NCBI GenBank assembly: GCA_902511185.1 | Contig: CABXEK010000002.1 | Span: 1-64,000, forward strand | DNA: 64,000 bases | Direction of reading: 5' to 3' | Origin: an uncultured Pelagibacteraceae bacterium | Lineage (GTDB): Bacteria > Pseudomonadota > Alphaproteobacteria > Pelagibacterales > Pelagibacteraceae | Shown: positions 36,191 to 46,130 of the stretch, in pieces | How positions within the stretch are numbered: the stretch's first letter is position 1 | Layout of the letters: each line of letters starts with the position of its first letter | Notes under the pieces: model-generated | What the model saw: only the letters and a program-made list of their open reading frames with translations | Told to the model about the DNA's origin: nothing | Databases searched by the model: none | Translations under genes and position numbers: made by a program

Positions 36191-36676
36191 ATGATATTAA
36201 GCAAAATTTTTAAAAACACACTTTTAGTATTAGCATCGTGCCTAGTATTAACTGCATGTGCAACAAAAAAAGTTGATACGGTAGGTGGTCAAATGCAAAG
36301 TGATGTTTATACAGGAACAGACACAGTTGAATATTTAGCTGATGGTGTTCCAGACAGAGTATTCTTTGCAACAAATGAAACTGTTTTAACCACAGCTTCA
36401 CGAGAAACTCTTAGAGCCCAAGCAACCTGGTTAAGAAAAAATTCAAATATAAATGTAGTACTTGAAGGGCATGCAGATGAAAGAGGTACTAGAGAGTACA
36501 ACTTGGCTCTTGGTGAGAGAAGAGCTAACTCAGCAAAAGATTATTTAATGACTTACGGTATATCTTCTGACAGAATATCTGTACTAAGTTATGGAAAAGA
36601 AAGACCAGTTGATGCTGGCTCAAACCCATTAGCTTGGTCAAAAAATAGAAGATCTGTAACGGTTAAAGCAAATTAG
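36191..36676 (+). CDS. pal: Peptidoglycan-associated lipoprotein
   Basis: A 161-residue outer-membrane lipoprotein. The signal peptide ends in the lipobox LTAC, with lipidated Cys23 in LVLASCLVLTACATKK. The OmpA-like domain carries RVFFATNETVLTTAS near residue 57 and VVLEGHADERGTREYNLALGERRANSAKDYL near 92-122, which binds meso-diaminopimelate of peptidoglycan. It completes the Tol-Pal link to the outer membrane. It has a 98-nt upstream gap that could hold its own promoter and ends at a strong terminator. Confidence 0.96.
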   Translation: MILSKIFKNTLLVLASCLVLTACATKKVDTVGGQMQSDVYTGTDTVEYLADGVPDRVFFATNETVLTTASRETLRAQATWLRKNSNINVVLEGHADERGTREYNLALGERRANSAKDYLMTYGISSDRISVLSYGKERPVDAGSNPLAWSKNRRSVTVKAN

Positions 36677-36690
36677 TAATTTAAATTTTA

Positions 36691-36728
36691 AAGACCCTGA
36701 AGCGCAAAGTTTTAGGGTCTTTTTTTTT
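36691..36728 (+). terminator. Rho-independent terminator after pal
   Basis: AAGACCCT (36691-36698) and AGGGTCTT form a perfect 8-bp stem, around a 14-nt loop, followed by an uninterrupted run of eight or more T. It lies 15 nt after the pal stop and is the clearest intrinsic terminator in the window. Confidence 0.85.
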
Positions 36729-36759
36729 GCCATTTTTATAATCATAAATAAATTTATTA

Positions 36760-37758
36760 ATGAAATTTATATATAAATTAATAATATTAAAATTTATTTT
36801 CTTATTTAACCTAAGTTTCTTGAATATTTCACATGCAGACAATCATGATATTTATGAAACATTAGAAATTATTAAAAATGATCTTAAAACTCTTGAACGA
36901 GCTGTTTATTCTGGTTCAGTTGAGGTTAAAACTTCAGCTACCGAAAATTCAAATATTGAATTAGACTCAAATTCAGAGGACGTGCTTACAAGACATTTGT
37001 TAAAACTATCTGAAGTAGAAGATCAGTTTAGACAATTAACCAATAAATTTGAAGAAATAAATTTTAAACTAGATAAACTTTCCAACAGATTGTCAAAGAT
37101 TCAAGCTGACAATCAGGTGCGATTTCAAGACATAGAGGTGGCTATAAATTCTAGCGAAGATACATCACAATTGTCCTTAAAACCAAAATCAGATGTTAAT
37201 GAAGTATTACCAGGAAGTTCTCAACCTCAAGATCTTGGTTCGATTTCATATAAAGATACTGAGACCTCTGAAACTTCTCAACAAATTCAATCTGTAGATA
37301 CTACTGCATCAGTTGTAACTGAAAATTTTCAAGCAGAAGAAAAAATATTACCACAAGATCTAACACCAAAAAAACAATATGAATTTGCAACAAGTTTTTT
37401 AAAAGTCGGAGATTATAGTACTGCAGAAAGAGCTTTTAGGGAATTTGTAATAACTAATTCAGAGCATGAGTTAGCAGGAAGTGCTCAATATTGGTATGCT
37501 GAAACTTTCAGAATAAGACAACTTTATACAGATGCTGCTTCAGCTTATTTAGAGGGTTATCAAAAATACCCTAAAGGTAAGAAAGCTCCTATAAATCTTT
37601 TGAAACTTGGTGTATCAATGGTTCAGATTGGAGAAAAAGATCAAGGTTGCAAAATGATTAACGGTGTTGAGGTTCAGTATCCTAATGCCAATCAGTCTAT
37701 AATTCAAAAAGCAAAATATGAGTCTAAAAAATTCGAATGCATCAAACAGGACTCATAG
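36760..37758 (+). CDS. cpoB: Cell division coordinator CpoB / YbgF-like TPR protein
   Basis: A 332-residue exported protein. A signal peptide (FIYKLIILKFIFLFNLSFLNISHA) ends near residue 26. A coiled-coil region follows, about 65-130, with HLLKLSEVEDQFRQLTNKFEEINFKL typical of the YbgF trimerisation domain. After a Ser/Thr-rich linker come tetratricopeptide-like repeats from about 205: YEFATSFLKVGDYSTAERAFREFV, SAQYWYAETFRIRQLYTDAAS and KAPINLLKLGVSMVQIGEKDQGC. It links peptidoglycan synthesis and Tol-driven constriction. The end overlaps tilS by 41 nt, and a terminator separates it from pal. Confidence 0.9.
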   Translation: MKFIYKLIILKFIFLFNLSFLNISHADNHDIYETLEIIKNDLKTLERAVYSGSVEVKTSATENSNIELDSNSEDVLTRHLLKLSEVEDQFRQLTNKFEEINFKLDKLSNRLSKIQADNQVRFQDIEVAINSSEDTSQLSLKPKSDVNEVLPGSSQPQDLGSISYKDTETSETSQQIQSVDTTASVVTENFQAEEKILPQDLTPKKQYEFATSFLKVGDYSTAERAFREFVITNSEHELAGSAQYWYAETFRIRQLYTDAASAYLEGYQKYPKGKKAPINLLKLGVSMVQIGEKDQGCKMINGVEVQYPNANQSIIQKAKYESKKFECIKQDS

Positions 37759-38743
37759 TTTTTTATTAAATAAGCTAAAAGATAAGCGAATTCTTCAAAT
37801 TTATAAAAAGTTTGAAAATAATTTAAATATTAATGAAAATTTTATTGTAGCTGTCTCAGGAGGTCCAGACAGTCTTGCTTTATCCTTTTTAGCAAAGATT
37901 TATTCAATTAAATATTTCTTAAACGTAAAATATTTAATTGTAGATCATAAACTTCGAAACAATTCTTCTTCAGAAGCAAAATATGTTCAGAAACAATTAA
38001 AAAAGTATTCAATAAAGCTAAATATTTTGACTTGGAATGGCGCAAAACCAAAAAAAAACATTCAATCTATTGCAAGAGATAAAAGATATAAGTTATTGAT
38101 AGACAAAACCAAAAAACTTAAAATGAAAAGTATTTTGTTAGGTCATCATATAGATGATTTATTTGAAAATTTTTTTATAAGAATTTTAAGAGGAAGTGGT
38201 CTTAATGGATTAGTTTCGTTAGATCAAAAATCAAAGGTTGCAAAAATTAATCTATTAAGACCTCTATTAAATTTTGATAAAAAGGATTTGATATATATTA
38301 GCAAATATGTCTTTGGTTCATTTGTTGAAGATCCATCAAATAAAAATGATAAATTCAAAAGAGTAAGAATTAGAAATTTTTTAAAACAATTAGAGAATGA
38401 AGGGTTGGATAGATATAAATTTCTTTTAACAATTAAAAATTTAAAATCTGCCAATGAATCTATTAATTTTTATATTAAAGAAAACTTAAAACATAATATA
38501 TCATTTTTAGAAAAGAAAAAATCTATTATTTTAAAACAAGATTTTTTTAATCATTCAAGAGAAGTTATTTTTAGATCATTTACCGAGGTAATTAAAATGG
38601 TTGGAAAAAAATATTACCCTGTAAGAGGAAAAAAAGTTGATAAAATTATCAGTGAAATAAACAGCAAAGCTTCATTTAAAGTTACTTTAGGTGGTTGTAT
38701 AATAAAAAAAGTTAATCAAACTATAATATTATCAAAAGAATAA
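37718..38743 (+). CDS. tilS: tRNA(Ile)-lysidine synthase
   Basis: A 341-residue PP-loop ATPase. FIVAVSGGPDSLALSFLA near residue 43 is the S-G-G-x-D-S ATP-binding loop. LIVDHKLRNNSSSEAKYVQKQL near 73 and ILLGHHIDDLFENFFIRILRGSGLNGL near 137-163 are the TilS blocks. It converts C34 of tRNA-Ile(CAU) to lysidine so that AUA is read. The C-terminal substrate domain is shorter than in E. coli. The first ATG lies inside cpoB, and later starts are possible, so the 41-nt overlap may be smaller in reality. Confidence 0.94.
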   Translation: MSLKNSNASNRTHSFLLNKLKDKRILQIYKKFENNLNINENFIVAVSGGPDSLALSFLAKIYSIKYFLNVKYLIVDHKLRNNSSSEAKYVQKQLKKYSIKLNILTWNGAKPKKNIQSIARDKRYKLLIDKTKKLKMKSILLGHHIDDLFENFFIRILRGSGLNGLVSLDQKSKVAKINLLRPLLNFDKKDLIYISKYVFGSFVEDPSNKNDKFKRVRIRNFLKQLENEGLDRYKFLLTIKNLKSANESINFYIKENLKHNISFLEKKKSIILKQDFFNHSREVIFRSFTEVIKMVGKKYYPVRGKKVDKIISEINSKASFKVTLGGCIIKKVNQTIILSKE

Positions 38744-38809
38744 TAAAATTCTCTAATTTAATGATATTTTGTCACTTGTTATATTTTTAATAATTCTTAT
38801 CTTATAGTC

Positions 38810-40702
38810 ATGAATCTAAAAAATCTCGCAATGTGGGGAATTATAGTTTTTTTGACTATTGGACTTTATAATATGTTTAAAAATCCACAGTCCAACATAA
38901 GAAGTAGTAATCAAATTATATTTTCAGAATTCTTAACTTCAGTAGAGAATGGAGAGGTTTTAAAAGTTGATATACAAGGCAATAACATCAAAGGTGTGTT
39001 TTCAAATGGTAACTCATTTACAACTTACTCACCTAATGACCCAAACTTAATTGAAAAACTTTCTGATAAAGGTGTCAGCATTTCTGCTGCTCCTCTAGAT
39101 GAAAAGATGCCATCGTTGTTTGGTGTTCTTCTCTCTTGGTTTCCAATGTTATTATTAATTGCTGTTTGGATTTTCTTTATGAGGCAAATGCAAGGTGGCA
39201 AAGGTGGTGCTATGGGTTTTGGGAAATCCAAGGCTAAAATGATGAATGAATTAAAAGGTAAGGTGACTTTTAATGATGTTGCTGGTGTTGAAGAAGCCAA
39301 AGAAGAAGTTGAAGAAATTGTAGAATTTTTAAAAGATCCAAAAAAATTTAGTAGACTGGGTGGAAAAATTCCCAGAGGAGCACTTTTAGTCGGAAACCCT
39401 GGTACTGGAAAAACTTTATTAGCAAGAGCAATTGCAGGTGAAGCTGGAGTTCCATTTTTTACCATATCAGGTTCAGATTTTGTTGAAATGTTTGTTGGTG
39501 TTGGTGCATCAAGAGTTAGAGACATGTTTGAACAAGGAAAAAAAAATTCACCGTGCATAATTTTTATTGATGAAATAGATGCAGTTGGCAGAAGTAGAGG
39601 AGCTGGTTTAGGTGGTGGAAATGATGAAAGAGAACAAACTTTAAACCAATTATTAGTAGAGATGGATGGTTTTGATACTAATGAAGGAGTAATTATTATT
39701 GCAGCAACGAATAGACCAGATGTACTTGACCCTGCATTACTAAGACCAGGTAGATTTGATAGACAGGTTGTTGTTGGTTTACCAGACATTATAGGAAGAG
39801 AGAAAATTTTAAAAGTACATGCTAAAAAAATTAAGATAGCTCCAGATGTAAATTTAAGAACTGTTGCTAGAGGAACTCCTGGTTTCTCTGGCGCTGATTT
39901 AGCAAATATTGTTAATGAAGCAGCGCTACTTGCAGCTAGAAAAAGTAAACGTATTGTAACATTGGCTGAGTTTGAGGAAGCTAGAGATAAAGTTATGATG
40001 GGTGCTGAAAAAAGATCAATGGTTCAAACAGAAGATGACAAAAAATTAACTGCATATCATGAAGCTGGACATGCGATTGTGTCTTTAAATGAAAAGGCCG
40101 ATGATCCTATTCACAAAGCTACAATACTACCAAGAGGAAGAGCTTTAGGTATGGTTATGACTTTACCTGAAAGAGATAAATATTCACAAAATAGAGAATA
40201 TATGAAATCACAAATAGCAAAAGCTATGGGTGGAAGGGTTGCTGAAGAAATTATTTTTGGACATGATAAAGTTACCTCAGGTGCAATGTCTGATATTAAA
40301 GCAGCAACATCAACTGCTAAACATATGGTTACAGAAGCAGGCATGAGTGAGTTGCTTGGCCCATTAAGTTATGGAGATAATCAGGATGAAGTATTCTTGG
40401 GCAGATCTGTTGCAAGAAATCAACAAATGTCTGAAGATACTCAAAAAAAAGTAGATTCAGAAGTGAAAAAGTTAGTAGACGAGGGATATGATAGAGCAAA
40501 AAAAATATTAAATGAAAAGATTGAGGACTTACATAAACTGGCAAAAACATTACTACTTTATGAAACGCTAACTGGAGATGAAATAAGAGATTTAATATTG
40601 CGCAATAAACCTATTGAAAGAAGTGATGAAAAAGATCTTGCTGAAGAAGAGAAGAGTTCAGCTTTAGGATCAATGGGACTTAAACCAAAAATAGTTCATT
40701 AA
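38810..40702 (+). CDS. ftsH: ATP-dependent zinc metalloprotease FtsH
   Basis: A 630-residue membrane-bound AAA+ protease. There are two membrane helices, near residues 5-22 and 101-122, with a small periplasmic domain between. [18 protein letters not shown] near 192 is Walker A, with Asn in place of the usual second-position Pro. [17 protein letters not shown] near 249 is Walker B, and [24 protein letters not shown] follows as the second region of homology. [11 protein letters not shown] near 418 is the zinc site (H-E-x-x-H). It degrades membrane proteins and short-lived cytoplasmic proteins such as RpoH in other bacteria; rpoH lies further on in this window. It follows tilS by 66 nt. Confidence 0.97.
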   Translation: MNLKNLAMWGIIVFLTIGLYNMFKNPQSNIRSSNQIIFSEFLTSVENGEVLKVDIQGNNIKGVFSNGNSFTTYSPNDPNLIEKLSDKGVSISAAPLDEKMPSLFGVLLSWFPMLLLIAVWIFFMRQMQGGKGGAMGFGKSKAKMMNELKGKVTFNDVAGVEEAKEEVEEIVEFLKDPKKFSRLGGKIPRGALLVGNPGTGKTLLARAIAGEAGVPFFTISGSDFVEMFVGVGASRVRDMFEQGKKNSPCIIFIDEIDAVGRSRGAGLGGGNDEREQTLNQLLVEMDGFDTNEGVIIIAATNRPDVLDPALLRPGRFDRQVVVGLPDIIGREKILKVHAKKIKIAPDVNLRTVARGTPGFSGADLANIVNEAALLAARKSKRIVTLAEFEEARDKVMMGAEKRSMVQTEDDKKLTAYHEAGHAIVSLNEKADDPIHKATILPRGRALGMVMTLPERDKYSQNREYMKSQIAKAMGGRVAEEIIFGHDKVTSGAMSDIKAATSTAKHMVTEAGMSELLGPLSYGDNQDEVFLGRSVARNQQMSEDTQKKVDSEVKKLVDEGYDRAKKILNEKIEDLHKLAKTLLLYETLTGDEIRDLILRNKPIERSDEKDLAEEEKSSALGSMGLKPKIVH

Positions 40703-40708
40703 AAATTT

Positions 40709-41762
40709 ATGAGAAGATATTACACACGTGCGTGTAATTTCTACTATGGCAAAGAGTCAAAAATATTAATAAGTAATAAAAAATCTCTACCATTAAATGG
40801 TAATAAGAAAATATCATTTGATAGTGTTGAAATAATTTCAAGAAAATCAAGAAGAAAAATTCTTATAAAAGATTTAGATAAATTACCTAAATTATTAAAA
40901 AAGAATATAAAGTTTGATTTAGGAATTATAACATCAAAAAAAAAAAATTTTGCAAATTTAAATTTTCAAAAAATTACCCAACATTATGGGAGTATTAAAT
41001 CTTACACCAGATAGTTTTTCAGATGGTGGAAAATATAATGCTAAAAATAAAGGAATTAAACATGGACTTGAAATGTTTAAATCAGGTGCCAATATAATTG
41101 ATGTAGGTGGTGAGTCCACTAGGCCAGGTTCTAAAATGGTAAATAAAAATCTTGAATGGAAAAGAATTCATAAAACCTTAAAATATATTTGTAGCAAGTT
41201 CCCTGTGTCATTAGATACACGAAAATCAGAAATTATGGAAAAAGGCATTAAGATTGGTGTTAAAGTTATCAATGATATTTCAGGATTAAACTTTGATCAA
41301 AAAACTAAAAATATTTTAAAAAAATACAAAATACCATTTGTGATTCATCATTCAAAAGGAACGCCTGAAAATATGCAAATTAAACCAAGTTATAAAAATG
41401 AGTTATTGGATATTTATGATTTTTTTGAAAAAAAGATTGAGTCATTAAGATCAGCTGGCATAAAACATAATAATATTATTATTGATCCAGGAATAGGATT
41501 TGGAAAAAATTTGAAACATAATATGAGCCTAATTAGCAATATTTCTATTTTTCATACACTTGGTTTTCCTATACTTGTGGGTAATTCAAGAAAAAGATTT
41601 ATTAAAGAGTTATCTGGAAACAACGATACGAAGAAACGAATTGGTGGAACTGTTGCTTCGTCAATTTATTTAATGACACAAGGAGTTCAAATTTTAAGAA
41701 TTCATGATGTTAATGAATTGCTTCAAGGATTAAAAGTCTTTAAAGAATTGATAAAAAACTAA
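40709..41762 (+). pseudogene. folP: Dihydropteroate synthase split by a frameshift (ORFs 40709-41014 and 40986-41762)
   Basis: The downstream ORF (258 aa) is the complete DHPS barrel: MGVLNLTPDSFSDGGKYN, DVGGESTRPGSKM, SLDTRKSEIMEKGI, IIIDPGIGFGKNL and LVGNSRKRFI. The upstream ORF (101 aa) begins MRRYYTRACNFYYGKESKIL and contains SLPLNGNKKISFDSVEIISR, which resembles the N-terminal extension of many alphaproteobacterial DHPS. Removing one A from the six-A run at 40968-40973 joins them as NFQKLPNIMGVLNLTPDSF. So this is one gene with a single-base shift. The barrel alone could still be made from the ATG at 40986. It makes dihydropteroate from pABA for folate. It overlaps glmM by one base. Confidence 0.8.
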
Positions 41763-43093
41763 TGGCAAAAAAATATTTTGGCACAGATGGAATAAGAGGA
41801 GCAATTAATAGCAAAAATATTAATGGTGACATGTTTTTTAAATTTGGTTTAGCGTCAGGCACATATTTCAAGTCACAAAAAAAAAAGAAGCAGACAGCAA
41901 TTATTGCAAAAGATACTAGATTATCTGGATATACTTTAGAACCAGCATTAGTCTCGGGACTCGCATCAGCTGGAATGCATGTTTATACGTTAGGACCATT
42001 GCCAACTAATGGCTTAGCTATGCTGACAAAAACGATGAAAGCAAATATGGGAATCATGATTACTGCTTCTCATAATCCACATTATGATAATGGATTAAAG
42101 TTATTTGGTCCTGATGGTATGAAATTATCAGATAAAATTGAAAAGAAAATTGAAAGTTTAATAGATAAAAAAATTTCAAAAAATTTATCAAACCCTGAGA
42201 AATTAGGAAGAGTAAAAAGATTAGAAACTGGAACAAAAGATTATATAAAAATTTTAAAAAATAATTTTCCAAAAGAATTTAATTTAAGAGGTTTAAGAAT
42301 TGTTATAGATTGTGCAAATGGAGCAGGTTACAAAGTAGGTCCACAATTACTTAAATCCCTTGGAGCAAAAGTAATTTCAATAGGTGTAAATCCCGATGGT
42401 CTCAATATTAATAAAAATTGTGGATCAACATTTCCAAATAAAATTAAGCTAGCTGTAAAGAAATATCGAGCACATATTGGTATTTCCCTGGATGGTGATG
42501 CTGATAGAATTATTATGTGCGATGAAAAAAGCAATATAATCGATGGTGATCAGATAATTGCATCTTTAGCAATAAGATGGAAAAATAAAAAAATGTTAAA
42601 AGGTGGTGTAGTTGGAACTCTAATGTCAAACTATGGTTTAGAAAAGTTTTTTAAATCTGAAAAGATAAAATTTATTAGAGCGAATGTAGGAGATAGGTAT
42701 GTTAAAGAAAAAATGCAAAAAAATAATTTTAATTTAGGTGGCGAACAATCTGGACATATTATATTAGGAAAATTTGCAACAACTGGAGATGGTTTGCTCG
42801 TTGCATTAGAAGTGCTTTATGCGATTAGAAAAGGAATGAAGGCTAGTAATTTTTTTAATAAATTTAAAAAAACACCTCAAATCTTAAATAATATTCAAGT
42901 AAAAGATAAAACGATAATTAAGAAACCAGAAATAAAAAAATCTATAAAAATTGTTGAAAAATTAATAAAAGGAAAAGGAAGAATATTGGTAAGGAAGTCA
43001 GGTACTGAGTCAAAAATAAGAGTTATGGGTGAAAGTCAAAATAAGGAACTTTTAAAAAAGTGTATTAATATCATCTCAAAAAAAATAAAATAA
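41762..43093 (+). CDS. glmM: Phosphoglucosamine mutase
   Basis: A 443-residue alpha-D-phosphohexomutase. AKKYFGTDGIRGAINSKNI is the GlmM N-terminus. MITASHNPHYDNGLKLFGPDG near residue 99 has the phosphoserine. ISLDGDADRIIMCDE near 240 binds Mg, and GGEQSGHIILGKFATTGDGL near 326 is the sugar-specificity loop. GRILVRKSGTESKIRVMGE near 406 binds phosphate. It makes glucosamine-1-phosphate for UDP-GlcNAc, peptidoglycan and LPS. It overlaps folP by one base, the common folP-glmM order. Confidence 0.96.
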   Translation: MAKKYFGTDGIRGAINSKNINGDMFFKFGLASGTYFKSQKKKKQTAIIAKDTRLSGYTLEPALVSGLASAGMHVYTLGPLPTNGLAMLTKTMKANMGIMITASHNPHYDNGLKLFGPDGMKLSDKIEKKIESLIDKKISKNLSNPEKLGRVKRLETGTKDYIKILKNNFPKEFNLRGLRIVIDCANGAGYKVGPQLLKSLGAKVISIGVNPDGLNINKNCGSTFPNKIKLAVKKYRAHIGISLDGDADRIIMCDEKSNIIDGDQIIASLAIRWKNKKMLKGGVVGTLMSNYGLEKFFKSEKIKFIRANVGDRYVKEKMQKNNFNLGGEQSGHIILGKFATTGDGLLVALEVLYAIRKGMKASNFFNKFKKTPQILNNIQVKDKTIIKKPEIKKSIKIVEKLIKGKGRILVRKSGTESKIRVMGESQNKELLKKCINIISKKIK

Positions 43094-43094
43094 A

Positions 43095-43910
43095 TTGAAA
43101 CCTAGATCAAAAATATTAATTATAGCAGGCTCCGATTCATCTGGTGGAGCAGGAATTCAAGCTGACATTAAAACTGTTACAGCATTAGGCTCTTATGCAA
43201 TGACAGCAATCACGGCTGTAACTTCACAAAATACTACAGGAGTCAAATCCATAGTTGCGATTGATCCTAAAGAAATTTTAAATCAAATTATATTTACATC
43301 AAATGACATTAATCCTGATGCAATCAAAATTGGAATGCTGCATTCTTCTAAGGTCATAGAGATTGTGATCAAATCTTTAGATAAAATTAAAGTAAAAAAG
43401 ATAATACTTGACCCAGTAATGGTTGCCAAAGGTGGAGCTAAATTAATAGACAATAAAGCAATTAAATTGCTTAAAAATGAATTAATAAAAAGAGTTACTT
43501 TGATTACTCCTAATATTCCTGAAGCTGAAATTTTAACAAAAACTAAAATTAAAAGTAAAGAGGATATGATTTTTGCTGCAAATAAATTATTAGAAGTTGG
43601 TGCAAAAAACGTCTTAATTAAGGGTGGGCATTTAAAGTCTAAAACAGTTCAAGATATATTTGTTACAAATTCTGACATAAAAATCTTTAATAGTTATAGA
43701 CACAAAACAAAAAATACTCACGGGACAGGATGTACTTTATCTAGTGCAATAGCTACCTTTGTATCATGTGGAAAACCTATAAAGAAATCTTGTGAGCTTG
43801 GAATTAAATATGTAAATTCTGGCATTAAAACAAACCCAAACTATGGAAAAGGTCATGGTCCAATTAACCACCTGAATACAATATTTATAGATAGAAAATT
43901 TAAATTATGA
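43095..43910 (+). CDS. thiD: Hydroxymethylpyrimidine/phosphomethylpyrimidine kinase
   Basis: A 271-residue ribokinase-fold kinase. [21 protein letters not shown] near residue 8 is the ThiD N-terminal signature for HMP binding. [16 protein letters not shown] follows, then [13 protein letters not shown] near 113 and [18 protein letters not shown] near 212 with the catalytic Asp/Cys region. It phosphorylates HMP twice for thiamine synthesis. The start is TTG at 43095, 1 nt after glmM. thiE is in the window but in another operon, and no thiC is seen here. It overlaps purA by 4 nt. Confidence 0.95.
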   Translation: MKPRSKILIIAGSDSSGGAGIQADIKTVTALGSYAMTAITAVTSQNTTGVKSIVAIDPKEILNQIIFTSNDINPDAIKIGMLHSSKVIEIVIKSLDKIKVKKIILDPVMVAKGGAKLIDNKAIKLLKNELIKRVTLITPNIPEAEILTKTKIKSKEDMIFAANKLLEVGAKNVLIKGGHLKSKTVQDIFVTNSDIKIFNSYRHKTKNTHGTGCTLSSAIATFVSCGKPIKKSCELGIKYVNSGIKTNPNYGKGHGPINHLNTIFIDRKFKL

Positions 43911-45199
43911 AAAATATAGTTGTAGTTGGATCTCAGTGGGGTGATGAGGGAAAAGGAAAAATTGTTGATTGGCTTTCAGAGCAAGCTGATATTGTAATTA
44001 GATTTCAAGGTGGTCATAATGCTGGCCATACATTAGTTATAGATGGTGTTACATATAAATTAAGATTGTTACCATCAGGCATTGTAAGGAAAAATAAAAT
44101 TTCAATTATTGGAAATGGTGTTGTGGTTGATCCCTGGGCCTTACTTGATGAAATTGAAGAAATAAAATCAAAAGGTGTTGATGTAAATATGGACAATTTT
44201 ATTATTTCTGAAGCTGCAAACTTAATATTACCATTTCATAGGGAAATGGATGAGATTAGGGAAGATGCTGCTGGCAAAGGTAAAATTGGTACAACTAGAA
44301 GAGGGATTGGTCCTGCATATGAAGATAAAGTTGGAAGAAGATCAATTCGAGTAATGGATTTAAGATCTGAAAAAAATTTAGATCAAAGATTAGAGGCTGT
44401 TCTTGTTCATCACAATGCAATTAGAAAAGGCTTAGGTAAAAAAGTTTTTGAAAAACAGCAATTAAAATCTGATTTATTAAAAATTGCTCCCGAAATATTA
44501 AAGTTTTCACAACCAGTTTGGCTCAAAATCGATGAATTTAAAAAACAAAAAAAGAAAATTTTATTTGAAGGTGCTCAAGGAATTTTGTTAGATGTAGATC
44601 ATGGCACTTACCCCTATGTAACTTCATCTAATACAGTTGCATCAAGTGCTGCAACAGGCACTGGATGTGGTCCAAATTCAATAAATTATGTTTTAGGTAT
44701 TACTAAAGCTTATACCACAAGAGTTGGCGAAGGTCCTTTTCCAACAGAGTTAACTGATGATATCGGAGAACAGTTAGGTACACGAGGTAAAGAATTTGGA
44801 ACAGTGACTAGTAGAAAGAGAAGATGTGGTTGGTTTGACGGAGTTCTTGTTAGACAAACAATAAAAATTTCAGGAATAGATGGGATAGCGCTTACCAAAT
44901 TAGACGTTCTTGATGCACTAGATGAAATTAAGATGTGTATTGAGTATGAGCTTGATGGTAAAAAAATAGATTATTTGCCTGCAGCAGTTGAGGATCAACT
45001 AAAAATTAAACCCGTCTATAAAACATTCCCAGGATGGAAAACTTCTACCAATGGAATAAAGAATATGGAATCGTTGCCTGAAAATGCTAAAAAATATATC
45101 TATGCTGTAGAAGATTTTATAGGTGCAAAAGTATCTAGTGTGTCTACTAGCCCTGAAAGAGATGACACCATTTTAGTTGAGAATCCTTTTGATATTTAA
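43907..45199 (+). CDS. purA: Adenylosuccinate synthetase
   Basis: A 430-residue GTP-dependent ligase. [21 protein letters not shown] near residue 4 is the nucleotide-binding signature. [16 protein letters not shown] near 32 and [18 protein letters not shown] near 128 carry the family's second signature. [22 protein letters not shown] near 223 and [16 protein letters not shown] near 304 follow. It commits IMP to AMP synthesis. It is the last gene of the plus-strand block, and its stop overlaps the stop of the convergent rpoH by 4 nt. Confidence 0.97.
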   Translation: MKNIVVVGSQWGDEGKGKIVDWLSEQADIVIRFQGGHNAGHTLVIDGVTYKLRLLPSGIVRKNKISIIGNGVVVDPWALLDEIEEIKSKGVDVNMDNFIISEAANLILPFHREMDEIREDAAGKGKIGTTRRGIGPAYEDKVGRRSIRVMDLRSEKNLDQRLEAVLVHHNAIRKGLGKKVFEKQQLKSDLLKIAPEILKFSQPVWLKIDEFKKQKKKILFEGAQGILLDVDHGTYPYVTSSNTVASSAATGTGCGPNSINYVLGITKAYTTRVGEGPFPTELTDDIGEQLGTRGKEFGTVTSRKRRCGWFDGVLVRQTIKISGIDGIALTKLDVLDALDEIKMCIEYELDGKKIDYLPAAVEDQLKIKPVYKTFPGWKTSTNGIKNMESLPENAKKYIYAVEDFIGAKVSSVSTSPERDDTILVENPFDI

Positions 45200-46089
45200 T
45201 TAACAGGTAACAAATTTTTTGATTTTGCTAAAAGAAGCATATGCTTTTGTAGTTTTTCAAAGCCTTTATTTTCTATCTGTCTAACTCTTTCTCTGCTAAT
45301 TTTGTACTTCTTACTTAAATCTTCTAAAGTTGTTGGGTTATCATTTAATCTTCTAGAGTATAAAATTTCTCTTTCTCTATCGTTTAGAACTTTAATTGAA
45401 TTTTTTAATAAATCTTTTCTTTGTTCCAATTCCTCTTGATGAGCAAATTTTAAATCATGGTCTAATTCTTTATCAACCAACCAATCTTGCCATTCGTCTC
45501 CATCTTCACCAACTTGAGCATTTAATGAAAACTCTTTTCCCGAAAGTCTTCTATTCATAGAAACAACTTCCTCTTTGCTAACATCCAATTTGCTAGCTAT
45601 TTCATTTACATGTTCGTCTCTTAAATCACCTTCTGTTTGGGGTGCAATTTGATTTTTTATTTTTTTAAGATTAAAAAATAATTTCTTTTGTGCTGTCGTT
45701 GTCCCAATTTTTACTAAACTCCACGATCTTAATATGTATTCTTGAATAGATGCTTTAATCCACCACATTGCATAAGTAGCTAACCTAAACCCTTTCTCTG
45801 GTTCAAATTTTTTAACTGCTTGCATAAGACCAACATTACCTTCAGAGATCATCTCATTTACAGGTAAGCCATAACCCTTGTATCCCATCGCAATTTTAGC
45901 AACTAATCTTAAGTGACTTGTAACCAATTTTTCTGCAGCTTTAATATTTCCAGTAGTTTTCCAATTTTTAGCTAGCATATACTCTTCTTCCGCTGCAAGC
46001 ATTGGAAATTTTTTAATCTGATCAAGGTATGCAGAGAGACCTCCTTCATTTGATAGGACTGGTAGGTTTTTATTAAATGTTGCGCTCAT
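45196..46089 (-). CDS. rpoH: RNA polymerase sigma-32 factor
   Basis: A 297-residue sigma-70 family factor. Region 2 has [62 protein letters not shown] near residues 62-125. The RpoH box [15 protein letters not shown] near 133 sets it apart from RpoD. Region 4.2 has [26 protein letters not shown] near 258. It directs heat-shock transcription. In E. coli it is degraded by FtsH, also encoded in this window. It is on the minus strand, convergent with purA, and follows the rluD-like gene by 41 nt. Confidence 0.95.
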   Translation of the reverse strand: MSATFNKNLPVLSNEGGLSAYLDQIKKFPMLAAEEEYMLAKNWKTTGNIKAAEKLVTSHLRLVAKIAMGYKGYGLPVNEMISEGNVGLMQAVKKFEPEKGFRLATYAMWWIKASIQEYILRSWSLVKIGTTTAQKKLFFNLKKIKNQIAPQTEGDLRDEHVNEIASKLDVSKEEVVSMNRRLSGKEFSLNAQVGEDGDEWQDWLVDKELDHDLKFAHQEELEQRKDLLKNSIKVLNDREREILYSRRLNDNPTTLEDLSKKYKISRERVRQIENKGFEKLQKHMLLLAKSKNLLPVN

Positions 46090-46130
46090 GACTATATTTA
46101 TTTAGTTAACTATCCTAAATTATCAATGAT

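Noticed and set aside
39025-39789. 254-residue minus-strand ORF inside ftsH
   Set aside because: It lies fully antisense to a complete, highly conserved ftsH and its translation is Ser/Pro-rich with no recognisable domain; it is a codon shadow.
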